Assembly (NCBI GenBank): GCA_021029095.1
Contig: JAJOHG010000016.1
Coordinates: 659,277-723,276 of the forward strand
Source of the DNA: Phellopilus nigrolimitatus
Lineage: Eukaryota > Basidiomycota > Agaricomycetes > Hymenochaetales > Hymenochaetaceae
Direction of reading: 5' to 3'
DNA length: 64,000 bases
In this document: in pieces, positions 1-10,219 of the stretch
Layout: every line of letters begins with the position of its first letter
Position numbering within the stretch: position 1 is the first letter of the stretch
Translations under genes and position numbers: made by a program
Notes under the pieces: generated by a model
What the model saw: the letters and a program-made list of their open reading frames with translations, nothing else
Database searches by the model: none
What the model was told of the DNA's origin: nothing

Positions 1-611
1 GCCTTGAGGCTCTTGAGCTTCAAGTGCGTGCGGTAGCGCTGGCCGTCCTTCTCGAACTCGAGCGGCCCACGCTAGAGCGCGACAAGCGCATCCACAAAGC
101 TCGGCGTGAGGCGCGCCGGCAGGGCGGCGCGGCCTTCCTGGTGCGCGAGTGCGAGCTGAGCGCGGAGGACGGCCGCGACTGCACGAGGGACGGCATTGAC
201 TGGCGCTAAATGAGGTCGGCGAGGTCGGAGAGGGACGAGGTGTCGAGCGGTGTGCCACACGACGAGGACGTGTGCGGCTGTGGCTGCGCGATGTGGAAGG
301 TGCTCTCGACCGGACCCTTCTACTGGGTGTGTGTCTTCATGGGTGCGACGGGTGACGCGCCGCCGCTCGCAGGCCAGGCCTCGCGCGGTCGATGAGCTGC
401 CTGCTGTGTGCAGGCGCACTGGCCGCGTGTCCCACGACCCGTCTGCGCCTTCGAGTGTGGTGCCGGGCGTCGACGACAGGTCCTCGCCCTCGGCGCGTGG
501 CAGGACCGGCGAGGGTGACAGCGTGTTGTACTGGGACTGGGCAAAATACAACAGGTACTCCGCGAAGTAGAGCAGCAGGCTCGCATCGCTGGACGCGGGC
601 TGCTTTTGCAC
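1..611 (-). pseudogene. Unidentified coding remnant at the window edge
   Basis: The minus strand has an open stretch with protein-like composition (for example LLYFAEYLLYFAQSQYNTL near its start and RGPLEFEKDGQRYRTHLK after an in-frame stop near position 70). I do not recognise the family. The stop and the absence of a clear start suggest a decayed exon that continues left of the window. The overlapping plus-strand frames look like shadows. Confidence 0.25.
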
Positions 612-956
612 GTACGCGGGTGGGTACTCGGCGGAGAGGGCTTCCTCCAGACGTTCGCCGTTGTGAGCGACATCAAGAACAACATGTCCTGGGAGGACAT
701 TATACTCCTCGAGGTGCGCATGCGCTTCGAGAAAGAAGATGAGGACCGTTGTATGGCCGTGCTCGCCGAGCAGTCATGCGAGCGAGAGCACACACACGCG
801 CCAGTCTCGTATGAGGGCATGGACACCGATCAGCCAGCACCAGCGCCATCGAAGAAGCCAAAGACGGCCGGTCCCGTTCGCAAAACGGCCAGTCAGAAGG
901 CTTTAGAACTCAAAGTGAGGGAGATCTGTGTGCTCGTTAAAGGTTTGCAGCACTAG
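606..956 (+). other. Short unassigned ORF (116 aa)
   Basis: An open frame ends with a lysine-rich tail after a proline/alanine stretch (DQPAPAPSKKPKTAGPVRK) and contains an acidic-charged segment (MRFEKEDEDRCMAVL). No domain is recognised. It could be a 3' exon remnant of a nuclear protein or chance. The next 120 bases are AT-rich and show nothing further. Confidence 0.2.
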
Positions 957-1084
957 GGCGACATTTGCCAGTGCTACGATGTTATCGTATGTTCAGTCAA
1001 TTTGTACTACAAAGTAATGAACCTAGTTTAGTATGGACGATTAATTATAGCTTAAGAGGAAAGTGAAGGCAGAGAATACGCACG

Positions 1085-1560
1085 TCCAGAGATGACACTT
1101 CACCTTTCGACGTCTTCACCGGCCTACCTCTTAGTCTCGAGAGCATGGTCAATGCGGCGGCCAATGGCGGCCAGCGAGTCTTTGAGGATAGCGACCTTGT
1201 TGTCGCAAGGCATCTCTCAGCCTGATGTCGTCAGTTGTTTCTATAAACAGTCAGTATCATAGAAAATGAACAATATAATGATTGATTACCAGCTGCTTCT
1301 TTACGGGCCTCAGCGCAGCTTCATCCATAGATGGATAGTCGTCCAAAGAATCAGAGTCTGTGAAGGTCGGAGTTGGCCTGCGCTTTCGCCTCTGGTCTTT
1401 TTGGAACGCTCCCAGTTTCCGAAGTCGTAGATGTACGTGCCGACTAGGAGCATAGCGTCGTCCTTCGGGCCCCACCGGCCAGACCAGTTCAACGTGGGGC
1501 GGACGTTCTCAATTGGAAATCCACACGTGTAAAGATCAGGTAGTTCGCTGAGGTAGTCGA
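1085..1560 (-). pseudogene. CHD1: CHD1 chromatin remodeller, C-terminal fragment
   Basis: CHD1 is a chromodomain SNF2-type nucleosome remodeller in the nucleus. This remnant covers its C-terminal SANT/SLIDE DNA-binding region. Reading the minus strand, FPIENVRPTLNWSGRWGP is followed by KDDAMLLVGTYIYDFGNWE, the family's W-x-x-x-D-D-x-x-LLVG-x-Y-x-x-GNWE pattern. After an internal loss of roughly a hundred residues and a frame change come SMDEAALRPVKKQL, a probable 50-nt intron (1241-1290) and KVAILKDSLAAIGRRIDHAL, then AGEDVER. An in-frame stop lies just after the intron acceptor. The ATPase and chromodomains are absent. I see no convincing exon in 1570-2130, although short open stretches exist. 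The family call is firm; the gene is clearly dead. Confidence 0.75.
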
Positions 1561-2139
1561 AGAGAATACGAAGCTCCCTATGCCGAGAAAGAACTTGCGG
1601 CGTCTGGGCGCACTGCTACTGCTGCGTGTCCTCGGGGGCCTGCGTGGGGCACGGGTGCACAAAGGGTGAAGAGTACGGGCGGGGTGATGCGTGCAAGAAG
1701 TCGTAATCGATGCGGACGGCATACTGCAGCGGGCTCGGGGCATAGAGGCTCGCGGGCGGGGTGCAGTGCATCGAGAGCGACGGGGCGGGGGTGGGGGACA
1801 TCCTCGTGGACCTGGCAGCGCGCCACAGCGGGGGCCTGCTGCGCTGGCAACGGCGTGCTTGAGCGGGATGTGCAGCATTGGCAGAAAAATGAGAGTAGCG
1901 TACCTGACCTGAGAGGTTCTCAAATGTCTCGAAGAAGTACGAGTAAGCAGTTAGTTAGGTTCCTTGTCCTCCGCGTGGAGGATACCGGGCTGGAGGTTAA
2001 GCTGGGATTGGAGGCATGGCGGGAAGTATATCGAGTTGGCGGCCGTGCGCGCCGAAGACAATGCAGCCTGCGGTTCTCGTCAGTCATAACCTCGCAATAA
2101 AAATGTACGCATGCATGCACACCGACCTTGTTCTTTGAC

Positions 2140-2800
2140 ATATTCTAGATTGCCCGGTAGACCCTGCTCGACAACAGATGCACCTCCGTCGGTATCAGTT
2201 TGTCGTCCCAGCGTTTGGGCTCAGCCAGCAGGCTATAAGAAAAAGTGCCGGTTTATACTGGTTTGTTTCTAGTTGTCTGTTTCACAGCGAAGTGTCGGTT
2301 AGCAGCCAGATGCGATTTCAGAAGGGAAGGCGGCACGCACAACGCGACCAGCCGTGTTTCCAAACTATGTCCGAAGAGACGTGCTTCTCTGAGCATTCCC
2401 ATTCAATATTCTCGCACACGACACGCATCTGTGTATTGTTTGAGTTCGGGATGGGCATGAAGAAATCAAGCGAAGTCCAGAATAGAATACAGCACCTTCC
2501 GTCATTTTGTTGCTGTTGTGGCATTTGTATCACGTATGCCCACTGCGCTTGGCCGTCTTCGCTTCTGCGAGAGAGGAGAGTAACCTGTGCGAGGCCGTTT
2601 GCATCACTGCTTCGCATTCAGCGAAACAACTCTCAGCCTGCAACACCGCAACACGAAAGACACGCACCTGTTGTTGCGATATAACCCACCGAGCTTGATG
2701 AGAGCTGTCTCCTGGTCCCGTAGATTTTGCTCCAGATCAGCGAGCAAGCCCTTGTGTTGCTGCTGCTGCAGCCGAGTCCTTGTTGAGTTGGCACGCAGAA
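2140..2800 (-). pseudogene. Unidentified coiled-coil fragment
   Basis: Two minus-strand stretches read like exons: a Gln-rich helix followed by GLLADLEQNLRDQETALIKL near 2680-2760, ending at a good GTGCGT donor, and AEPKRWDDKLIPTEVHLL near 2165-2230, followed by a stop. The family is not recognised. The upstream end runs straight into a copy of the leader cassette at 2803, so this may be a gene fragment transcribed from that cassette in the opposite direction. Confidence 0.25.
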
Positions 2801-2802
2801 CG

Positions 2803-3240
2803 TGACGTCCGTCATGATGTCAGAAAGTCAAAATTGATCGCCTGCCGGCACGACCCGAAAGTGAGCAAACATTACGACGCGCGTCGTCACGTTGGGAAAA
2901 AAAAATGATCACCCTCAACTTCGCTTCGACTTCGTCTCTGCGCATCGTCATGATCATCCGCAGTAAGTTTCCTTTGTTTTGTCTATCTTCGTTATATACT
3001 AATTTGAAAAACTTTGATTATGAAGTCCAATGATCTCGACTTAAGTTAACTCCACCAGCAGCAGCAAAAACAGCAACTCAGCTGCACCGCGTCGCATCGT
3101 GCAAGTCGGTCGAGGCCGCCTCGCACTCGCGGACGGACATGCTGGAAACAGTTGGAGGGTGACGGCATTAGGTACGTTGTGAAGGTGGCTGAATGCGAAC
3201 GATGACACTGACAAATATATCAGCGCCCGAACACATGTTC
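2803..3240 (+). repeat. Leader cassette, copy 1
   Basis: This is one of about 11 copies of a dispersed 5' module. It holds the palindrome ACGACGCGCGTCGT (2874-2887), a poly-A tract and CTTCG repeats, then a probable GTAAGT intron with a TACTAAT branch site, a CAG-rich coding start, and a second GTACGT...CAG intron. The first half is nearly identical to the copy at 14813. Here it is joined to the 3' flank of a Dicer-like fragment. Confidence 0.7.
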
Positions 3241-3249
3241 CCCGCCTCC

Positions 3250-3640
3250 TTCGTCCACCTAGCTGTCCAGCAGTCTGCGCGCTGGACTTTTGAGGATGCG
3301 TCGACGCAGATGCATTACAATTTCTTCCGCGGATGTGTGCGTATACATACGGCTTGGTCCGGGAGTTCGGTTTGTGTTCTGGCGGGCTGCCGAGCGGCAC
3401 TTCGAGTGGGATCGAGTTTCGGCTGGGGTAATATCAAATTTTGTACCATGCACGCTGTTCCAGCCGCGGATGCGCGCTTTGGAAGTTGGGATATATATAA
3501 TTTTGCCTGCTGTGGCTCTTTCGCTCCTTCGCTCATTTAGTGATCTCCGAGAACGAAGAACAAAATAGCTGGATTATAGGTTGCAAGAATTGACAAGGAC
3601 AAATTATGAATCCTAGTTTTAAATCTGACGTTTCCCTGCC
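3250..3640 (-). repeat. Dicer-fragment 3' flank repeat, copy 1
   Basis: A noncoding segment of about 350 bp that always lies immediately downstream of the minus-strand Dicer-like fragments. Other copies start near 16180, 19850 and 49070. It contains the shared string GTACATACGGCTTGGTCCG (here with a small variant) and GGGATATATATAA, possibly part of the original gene's 3' UTR. Confidence 0.7.
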
Positions 3641-4260
3641 CACGCACGACACCGGATGCCACACGTCCGCTCCTTTCGTGCGTGACACGGCACAACACGA
3701 ATATCAACCCTAGCCGCTCCAGCACACCGCGCACCGCTTCGAAGTCGCCGTTGCTATCGAGGTACATGGCGCCCAGGAGACTCCATGATGTCGCTGAGGA
3801 ACTTGGGCGCCTGCAACCGCGCGAGCGCCGCCCATGGGAACGTGCGCCCGCTCTCGAGCGCGCATTCGATTTCTTCATGCTCTCGGTGGAAAAGCGCGAG
3901 AGCGTCGCGCTGATGATCCAGCAGCGCCCCGCCCGAGTGCAGCAGGCACTGCATGAGATGTACAGTGTGTTGCGTCGAAGAGCGCACGGCAAGCGCCAGC
4001 GCGGCATCCCAGCGCGGCATCGCTTCGTCGAGCACGACGAGCGTGCGCAGGTACACGAAAGCGAGGAAATGCATATTGACGAGCGCTGCTTTGCGCTCGT
4101 GCATTTGCCTGGGTGTGTACGCGCTGCGTTGCGCGCCCGCATTTAAGCCTGCGCCGGGCTCGCGCGCATAGAGGTAACAGCTTGTGAGATGGACTTTGGG
4201 TAAGAAAGCTCAACGGACGCACCTTTATGCGGCTCGAGGGCGAAGACGGGTTGGCAGGAA
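3640..4260 (-). pseudogene. Dicer-like RNase III fragment, copy 1
   Basis: Read on the minus strand: ALVNMHFLAFVYLRTLVVLD, a helical segment, then RTFPWAALARLQAPKFLSDI with MES, and in a shifted frame LLGAMYLDSNGDFEAVRGVL and ERLGL. This matches the end of the second RNase III domain of Dicer-like proteins, which cleave double-stranded RNA in RNA interference. The Asp and Glu of the second metal-binding motif (D in LSDI, E in MES) are present. A frameshift separates MES from LLGAMYLDS. Helicase, PAZ and first RNase III regions are missing. A small intron probably lies near 4160-4225. A bacterial-type RNase III is less likely because of the long insert before the motif. Confidence 0.7.
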
Positions 4261-4339
4261 AGCTGAATGGAGCGGCGAGGGCATGCGCAAGGATGGCCGA
4301 AATCCGTGCGGAGAGCAGTTGCCAGAGACAAGTCGAAGC

Positions 4340-4640
4340 GAAGTCGAGGGTGATCATTTTTTTTTCCCAACGTGACGACGCGCGTCGTAATGTTTGCAGT
4401 CTTACCTAATCGTTGATCAGTCCCGAAGAGATCGACCAAGATTTGACGACGCGCGTCGTCAAATCGAGTCGATCTTTCTTCGATTTCGCTTTTGACTTCG
4501 TCCTCATCTTGATCTCTGTAGGTTGTTTCTCTTTCTTCAATTCCTTAGCGTACTAATCTGTAACTATCTGATTAGGTGTGCCTCGGCAGCAGCAGCAGCA
4601 ACAGCAGCAACTTCGCCGCAACCTAAGTCCCGACTGTCCG
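4340..4640 (+). repeat. Leader cassette, copy 2
   Basis: This cassette carries two palindromes (4375-4388 and the perfect 26-bp one at 4440-4465), about 50 bases apart. It then has a GTAGGT-type donor, the TACTAATCTGTAA branch region, and an ATG followed by CAG/CAA codons (MPRQQQQQQQQLRR). The minus-strand side contains the poly-A/TGATCA string that copies 1 and 4 show on the plus strand, so the cassette is partly inverted here. It leads into a MUB1 pseudogene. Confidence 0.7.
4440..4465. promoter_or_regulatory. Perfect 26-bp palindrome
   Basis: GATTTGACGACG followed by its exact reverse complement around a central CG. The same palindrome recurs at 17083-17108 and 18031-18056. It may be a site for a dimeric transcription factor or a cruciform; this is inferred from symmetry alone. 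Confidence 0.6.
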
Positions 4641-4779
4641 CCGCGCCGACCTCTGCCAGCGTCCGCACTTCTTCTTTCTGTCGCTGCTGTCAACCCTCAT
4701 ATCTCGACTGCGACCGCGATGACGTTCTACTCGGACGAGAAAGCCTCTAGGTGCAGACGACTGGCGACGCTCTCGCCGC

Positions 4780-7055
4780 AATCAGACTACGAGTTGCGCG
4801 ATCGGCCCGCCCATTGCCCATGACAGCAACAGCAACAACGTCGACTACATCGCGCAGTAGCGCTTCAACGACTACGAGCAAAGTCCGAATACTTCTGAAG
4901 CCACTATGCGCGAGTCGAACTTTGCGTTCCCCGTGCTGACCGGAGCCTGCGTGTGCATCACGTCCCAATTGTACGATAGGAGGTGAGTCTCAAGTCGCGT
5001 GCCCATCGCCGCCGCTGCCGCCATGCTCGACGCTGACCGAGAAACTCGATTACAGCGCTTGACACCACGTCCCCACTCCCATTGCTCAAGTCGCTCGCCC
5101 ACCTCACGTACCTCACTTCGACCTCGCCGCGCATCCGGGAGATCCTCACTGCGACGGCGGCCTGGAGCGCCTTGTCCGCCTCCTGCGCGATTTTTGTCTC
5201 TCCCCACCGCCGCCAGAGAACCCCTCCGCCATTTACGGCCTCTCGCCTCCTGGACTTCCCCGCCCGCCGCCCACTCCGACTCTCAATCCCAAATCCTTTG
5301 ACCGACACGCCGAATACCGCTTTTCGCTCGCCTTTCAAAGCGTAGTCAACATCGGCGTGCGGGGATCGAAGCCCATACGGAGTCGCGTCGTGCAGACGGG
5401 CACGCTAGAGGTCGTTGCCTGCGTTCTCGAGGCCTGTCTGACATCGAAAGGCTTCGTTGTCAGCCCAAGTGCGAGCGCGAGCGCCATCCCGCGCGAGACC
5501 CGCGAAGAAAGACCCGCGAAGAAAGACAGCTCAAACGGCAGCAGCAACTCGGGCAGCGTCAGCGAGAGAAAGCACTGGAACTTGTCCTCCTCACGCGTCG
5601 ACAGCGCGACCGGACACGGAGGCCGAGGATGACGCGGATGTTGAGATGGAGACGTCGAGGACGCAGGATTAGGACGCGGACGAGAACATGTCGCCCCCAC
5701 CATCCCTTTCACATCTACGGCGGACTGTTGGCGTCGTCTCCGACTCACCATCCCCAGATAGAACAGGTAGTGTCGGTGTTGGTATGGCCGGAGCCTCGGA
5801 TACGCTGACGTCGACCTCGACGCGCGTGCTCAGCATCAACACGAACGCGGCGGACGATGGTATGTCTGATGGAATCAGGACGCTCGGTCAAAGTGTCAAC
5901 GACGACTTGGGATGGGTGCTCCGCCTGGCGCGCCCGGCGCGATCGATGCCCACCGCGCACACGCGCAAATGCCCTAACCCTCAATACCCGCAACACGACG
6001 CGCGAGCACCATCGTCACCACGGCCACGCGCACGGGCGAGAAGAGTCCACGCCACGTGCTGTCCTGGCGAGTTTGCCGACGGGGCGAATGCAAGTTGGGT
6101 GTCGGACAGGGTCAGAATACTGAAGGCGACGGCGATAGCGGGAATGTGCGGTGGCCAGTGTCGGTGTTGGAGGTGGAAGCGGGTTGGGAGTGTGCACGGT
6201 GTTGACGGTCGCTCATGACAGGATGGAGCGCGGGTTGGCATGGGATAGAGAGTGCCAGCGACTTGCACCTGCAGCCGCTGCCGCTCGTGCGGGTATGCAA
6301 CCTGTCGCGCACTTCTTGGTTGCTCGGAACAATGGTACAATGGTGAGTTAACATTCAGCTAGTTTTCCATTGAAACTTCAGTGACTCATCTTGCTTTCGA
6401 ACAGACTACTCTGGAGTTTGCGAGGCCTCGAGGAGCAAATGGGCATGTTATGCTCGCGTTGAGGGTTTACCCAGCGTTAACTCAAATACGACCGCGCCCG
6501 CAAACCCTGTAACCTCATTCTTTGGCCCGGGCAACACTCTCGGCTTTCCACCAATGACGAGCATGTCGATTCCTGTTAACATGCGGCGGCGCGCAGCGGC
6601 AGCGGTTGCAGGACCGTCTTCGATAACGACAACACACCGTTCCCAGTGAATCATGCGGTTCCGCGCCCAACGGCGCCTGCACCAGAGAGTGCTTCCCCTC
6701 CCGCCAACCCGGGCCTGAATGTGTTCTCGGCGGAGGATCAGGTAACCATTCGCAGCTTCTTGTCGACGGTCGGGATGTCTGAGGTGGAAGTGCTGACGGA
6801 CGACGGAGCAGCGTACGCCGCGCTCGATGCGGATAGCGAGGCACACATCGCGACGTTTGAGCGTGGGCGGTCGGTAGAGCGGTGTGTGCGGGCAAGAAGG
6901 CTCTGCCGGACCGAATCCAGGCGCTGGAGGTGCGCGATCGTCGAGCGCGTGCGCGCACCTCGCGTGCGACGCGAAGATGCTTCGGCTTCGGGTTGGAGCG
7001 CAGGTGCAGATGGGAGTGAAGACGACATGGTACCGGGGTGATAGATGCAACCGCG
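4780..7055 (+). pseudogene. MUB1: MUB1/samB-like MYND protein, degraded copy 1
   Basis: MUB1 (samB in Aspergillus) is a MYND zinc-finger partner of the Ubr2 ubiquitin ligase. In order this copy shows MRESNFAFPVLTGACVCITS with QLYDRR, a probable intron, LLKSLAHLTYLTSTSPRIRE, a one-base shift, GGLERLVRLLRDF, FSLAFQSVVNIGVRGSKPIR and RVVQTGTLEVVACVLEACL. A low-complexity His/Ser/Thr region follows, then the C-terminal tail (NPGLNVFSAEDQ, ALDADSEAHIATFERGR). The stretch that should carry the MYND finger is missing around 6000-6200. Several frame changes and stops make it a pseudogene. The CAG-rich cassette lies directly upstream. Confidence 0.72.
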
Positions 7056-7375
7056 GATTCCGCGAGCGCTTTATCTATTGCCTCTTTCTCCATGACCATC
7101 ATTATGATTTGGTCGATTAGGATACTCTGCTTGCTCTCCCTTCTATCCCCCTCTTCCATTACATTCTTGTTTGTCTCTCCACACCTTGCATATCTGTTGT
7201 CTCACCCATCGTCGTCTTTGCACCTTTTTGGTCTCTGCCGCTTTCTTCCTGATGATTTCTAGCACGCATCTGTACATTCTACAGCATAGTTTTCACGTCT
7301 ACATATACAACACTTTAACAACATCTTTATCTTTACGCGGGAAACCAGAAGTTGCGAGTGCTTGCTAGAGCAAAC
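7056..7375 (+). other. MUB1 3' UTR-like segment
   Basis: A pyrimidine-rich noncoding segment nearly identical to 37930-38235, which follows another MUB1 tail. It ends in AT-rich sequence with TACATATACAACAC, probably the original 3' UTR and poly(A) region. Confidence 0.55.
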
Positions 7376-7429
7376 GTCGTCATAGTTTCACATAGGAAAG
7401 CCGCGCGACGCTGGTGCTGAAGCAGACGC

Positions 7430-8240
7430 TACCGATAGCGCTCCCTAGTTTGATGAGACTCAGCAGACCGTCCTGTGGTTCTGCTCGATTTTGAAAATTA
7501 GAATAAAGGAACCGTCAGCTCTCGAAAAAGCCCAATTAGAAGCCCGACACGCTCACGGAAGTCAGATCCGAACCCTTTTCGCACACGCGCTTCTCAAGCT
7601 CGAGGAGCGCGAGCAGAGCACCACGATCGAGCCGTCCGTCCGCATCCGCGAGCTGGTGGAACAAGCAGCGTACGTCCCGTACCTTGTCCGCGACCGCCGG
7701 TGCGGCAAATGTCGCGTTGAGCACGGCCAAGAACTTGAGCCAGTTGCGATCACTTTATAATTCCACCAAAAGTGAAAACGGGTGTGTCACTAATATATTC
7801 TGTACTTTTTTCTCAGAGAACATAATCCGAGAAGTATTTTTCGCACTCACTTCTCAAGAAGCTTCGCGCGCGCGCGCGCTCGCGCTTGCCTTCGGCCGCA
7901 GAGTTTCCCCGTGCACAGATAAGGTCGCGACGCAGTTCATCCACGACGAGGCTCGTCCTCGCGATAGCGCGTCCCTCCCCCGAGTCGAGTAGCAGCGCGG
8001 TTTCGTCATTCATGCCGAGCGCAATGAGCACGCTGATGTGTACGTGCAGGTGGTCGGCGGTCGCGTATGGGGCAGATGAGAGTGCCGAGGAGGCGGTGGG
8101 AAAGCTTCTGCAGGATGGCGCGCGTGGTGAAGGGCTAAGCAGGTTATAAGCATGCGCGCGTAGCGCTGAGGTAGGGGTAGCGGTCTTGCGGCGCCGAGGG
8201 CCTTAGAGGAGCTGTGCGACCTGCTGAGCCGAGCCGCGCC
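7430..8240 (-). pseudogene. MDM20: MDM20/NAA25-like fragment, copy 1
   Basis: This is a truncated second copy of the minus-strand gene at 38270-41050. Shared exons include AVLNATFAAPAVADKVRDV and, in another frame, LLLDSGEGRAIARTSLVVDE with LRRDL. MDM20 is the auxiliary, ribosome-binding subunit of the NatB N-terminal acetyltransferase. Only the N-terminal part remains; the join on its left is to a 35-base scrap matching the KIN1 copy at 43570. The upstream end enters a leader cassette through a minus-strand GTTAGT...TTTTCAG intron (about 8262-8323). Confidence 0.6.
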
Positions 8241-8830
8241 GCGGTGCTGAGCGCAAAAGAGCCTGAAAATGAAAATTAGAGAGATTTTTGTATAATAGAA
8301 TAATAAAAAAATCTGTACTAACCTTGCGCTGTATTGTTTCTGCTTGTCGAACCTGGCACACAGATGTGATGATCGTCGCCGAAGTCGTCTTGATCGCTGT
8401 CCGGCACAGCCCGAGGACAGCAATTCCTCATCATGTCGATCTTCTAGCTTCGTCTTCGTCTTCGTCTCGGCCTCTCGACCTCTCGACTTCTCGACTACGC
8501 TCCATGTTCCGCTGTCTAAACGTGAGTTGGTTCTTTTTCTTCATGCATTTAGTGTACTTATCTGTAAACCATCTATCTAGCGCGAAATCATGCAGCAGCC
8601 GCAGTAGCAGCAACAGCAACAACGGCAGCAGTAACTTGACTCCTTCGCGTTGGTCGATCGAGACCATCTCGCGCCGGCGAGCCCAGGCATTTGGAAGAGT
8701 TGAAGGGAGAGGATTAGATACAACAAGGACCTACGTACGTAGTGAGATCGTCTGAATGCGAGCGCGATGCTAACGACTGCTTCAGCGCCTCGAACACATG
8801 TCCTCCGTAGCGCGCGCCAGCCATCCGTGA
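8240..8830 (+). repeat. Leader cassette, copy 3 (bidirectional)
   Basis: On the minus strand it holds a leader exon and the intron described for the neighbouring MDM20 fragment. On the plus strand it holds a hairpin-forming CTGTCC/GGACAG pair, a CT-rich leader, a GTGAGTTGG...CTAG intron with a TACTTATCTGTAA branch region, the CAG-rich start, and a GTACGTAGTGAGA...TTCAG intron. It feeds KIN1 copy 1. Confidence 0.7.
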
Positions 8831-10219
8831 ATGGCGCACGGCCACGTCCAATGTCAATGCCGATGGCGCCTCAGCAATACGTCCTTTCCGGCGGTGGTGG
8901 TTGCGAGACGCATGCGCCCGCAGCCGCGCAAGTGCCGCTCGAGTCGAGCACGGGCATCTGTACCCAGAAGTCGCGCAGCGCGCCGGGAGATTACACGCTC
9001 GGAAAGACGCTCGGCGCGGCGAAGTCAAACTGGCATACCACAATCTCACCGGCGAAAAGGTGCGCAGCAGCGTCAGCGTCAACTGTTCGATCTGCACACT
9101 AACGTTTTTCAAAATATATTTAGTAATGATCCCCCTGCTGCGTGCGCAGCTCGCGATCAAGATCCTCCCGCGAGCCAACATCGCAAGCTCAGGGATGAAT
9201 GGCATCGCGCCGACAGCGGAGGCGGCTGCGAAGGCAGCGTCGAAGGAGGCATCGAAGGAGATCCGCACGATGCGGAAGGCGCTGTTGATGCTGCTACGCC
9301 ACCCGTATATCTGCGGCATACGGTAACTCATCACGCGCATGAATCATTACTACATAGTTTTCGAGTACGTCAATGGTGGGCAGACGTTCGACCACATCAT
9401 CAGGAACGGCCGTTTTCGCGAGCGCGTTTCCCGCAAGTTCTCTCGCCGAATCGGCTCCGCACTGGACTACTGTCACCGCGACAACGTCCACCGCGAACTC
9501 AAGATCGAGAACATCTTCATATCCCAAACGGGCAACATCAAATTCATTGACTTTGGTCTTTCCGACCTCTACAATCAGTTCTCCCATCTCCCCGTCTTCT
9601 CCGGATCTCTATACTTCGCCGCTCCCTAGCTGCTCAACGCTACACCGGGCCCGAGGTCGACATCTGGAGTACGTGCTCGTCTGGCAAGATATCCTTCAAC
9701 GACCAGAGCGTGCCCGCGCTCCATTCCAGATTCAAACGCGTCCTCGTCAAATGTCCAGACTGACTCGGCGCAGGTGCGATCCATGCAAGAAATCGCTATC
9801 TTAACTAATTTGTCTTTCATTTCCTGACAGAATGCAAGCACCTACTTACACGCATGCTTGTCGTCAACCCATCCGCGCGCGCCACCCTCGCTGAGATCCT
9901 CTCCCATGGATGGTCCGCAGGCACGGATCGCCCCCAGTCGCGCGCATGCTCTATCGCGAGCCCCTGCGCACAGACAAGCTCGACCGCCAGGTTATCCGTG
10001 GCATGTCCGGTTTCGAGCGCAAACTTGTTGACGTCCTCGAGAGCGACGCATATGCGCGCGCTGTCGAAGCCTGGGAGCGCCGCCGCCAGGCCCAGGGTGC
10101 AGGCACTCCAATGCGTCCCTCGCGTCTTATGACTGCGCGTTTTCCGCTGGCTCGGGCTCTGGCCGAGTGGGCGATACGTCGTCTGTGACGCCTTCGAAGA
10201 AGATCCGTCGCTTCTCTGG
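8830..10219 (+). pseudogene. KIN1: KIN1-type kinase, copy 1
   Basis: KIN1/KIN2 kinases (PAR-1/MARK relatives) act at the cell cortex in polarity and secretion. The order is DYTLGKTLGA (Gly loop damaged), an intron after the position equivalent to [21 protein letters not shown] with the ATP-binding Lys, [36 protein letters not shown] (catalytic Asp replaced by Glu), [13 protein letters not shown] (DFG kept) and YFAAP followed by a stop where APE should continue. After an intron come RMLVVNPSARATLAEIL and the start of the linker to about TPSKKIRRFS. At 10219 the sequence switches to galactokinase. The fragment is dead by stop codons and the HRD change. Confidence 0.85.

Noticed and set aside
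72..611. Confident 179-codon minus-strand gene
   Set aside because: No domain recognised, stop inside the protein-like stretch and shadow frames of equal length; kept only as a low-confidence remnant.
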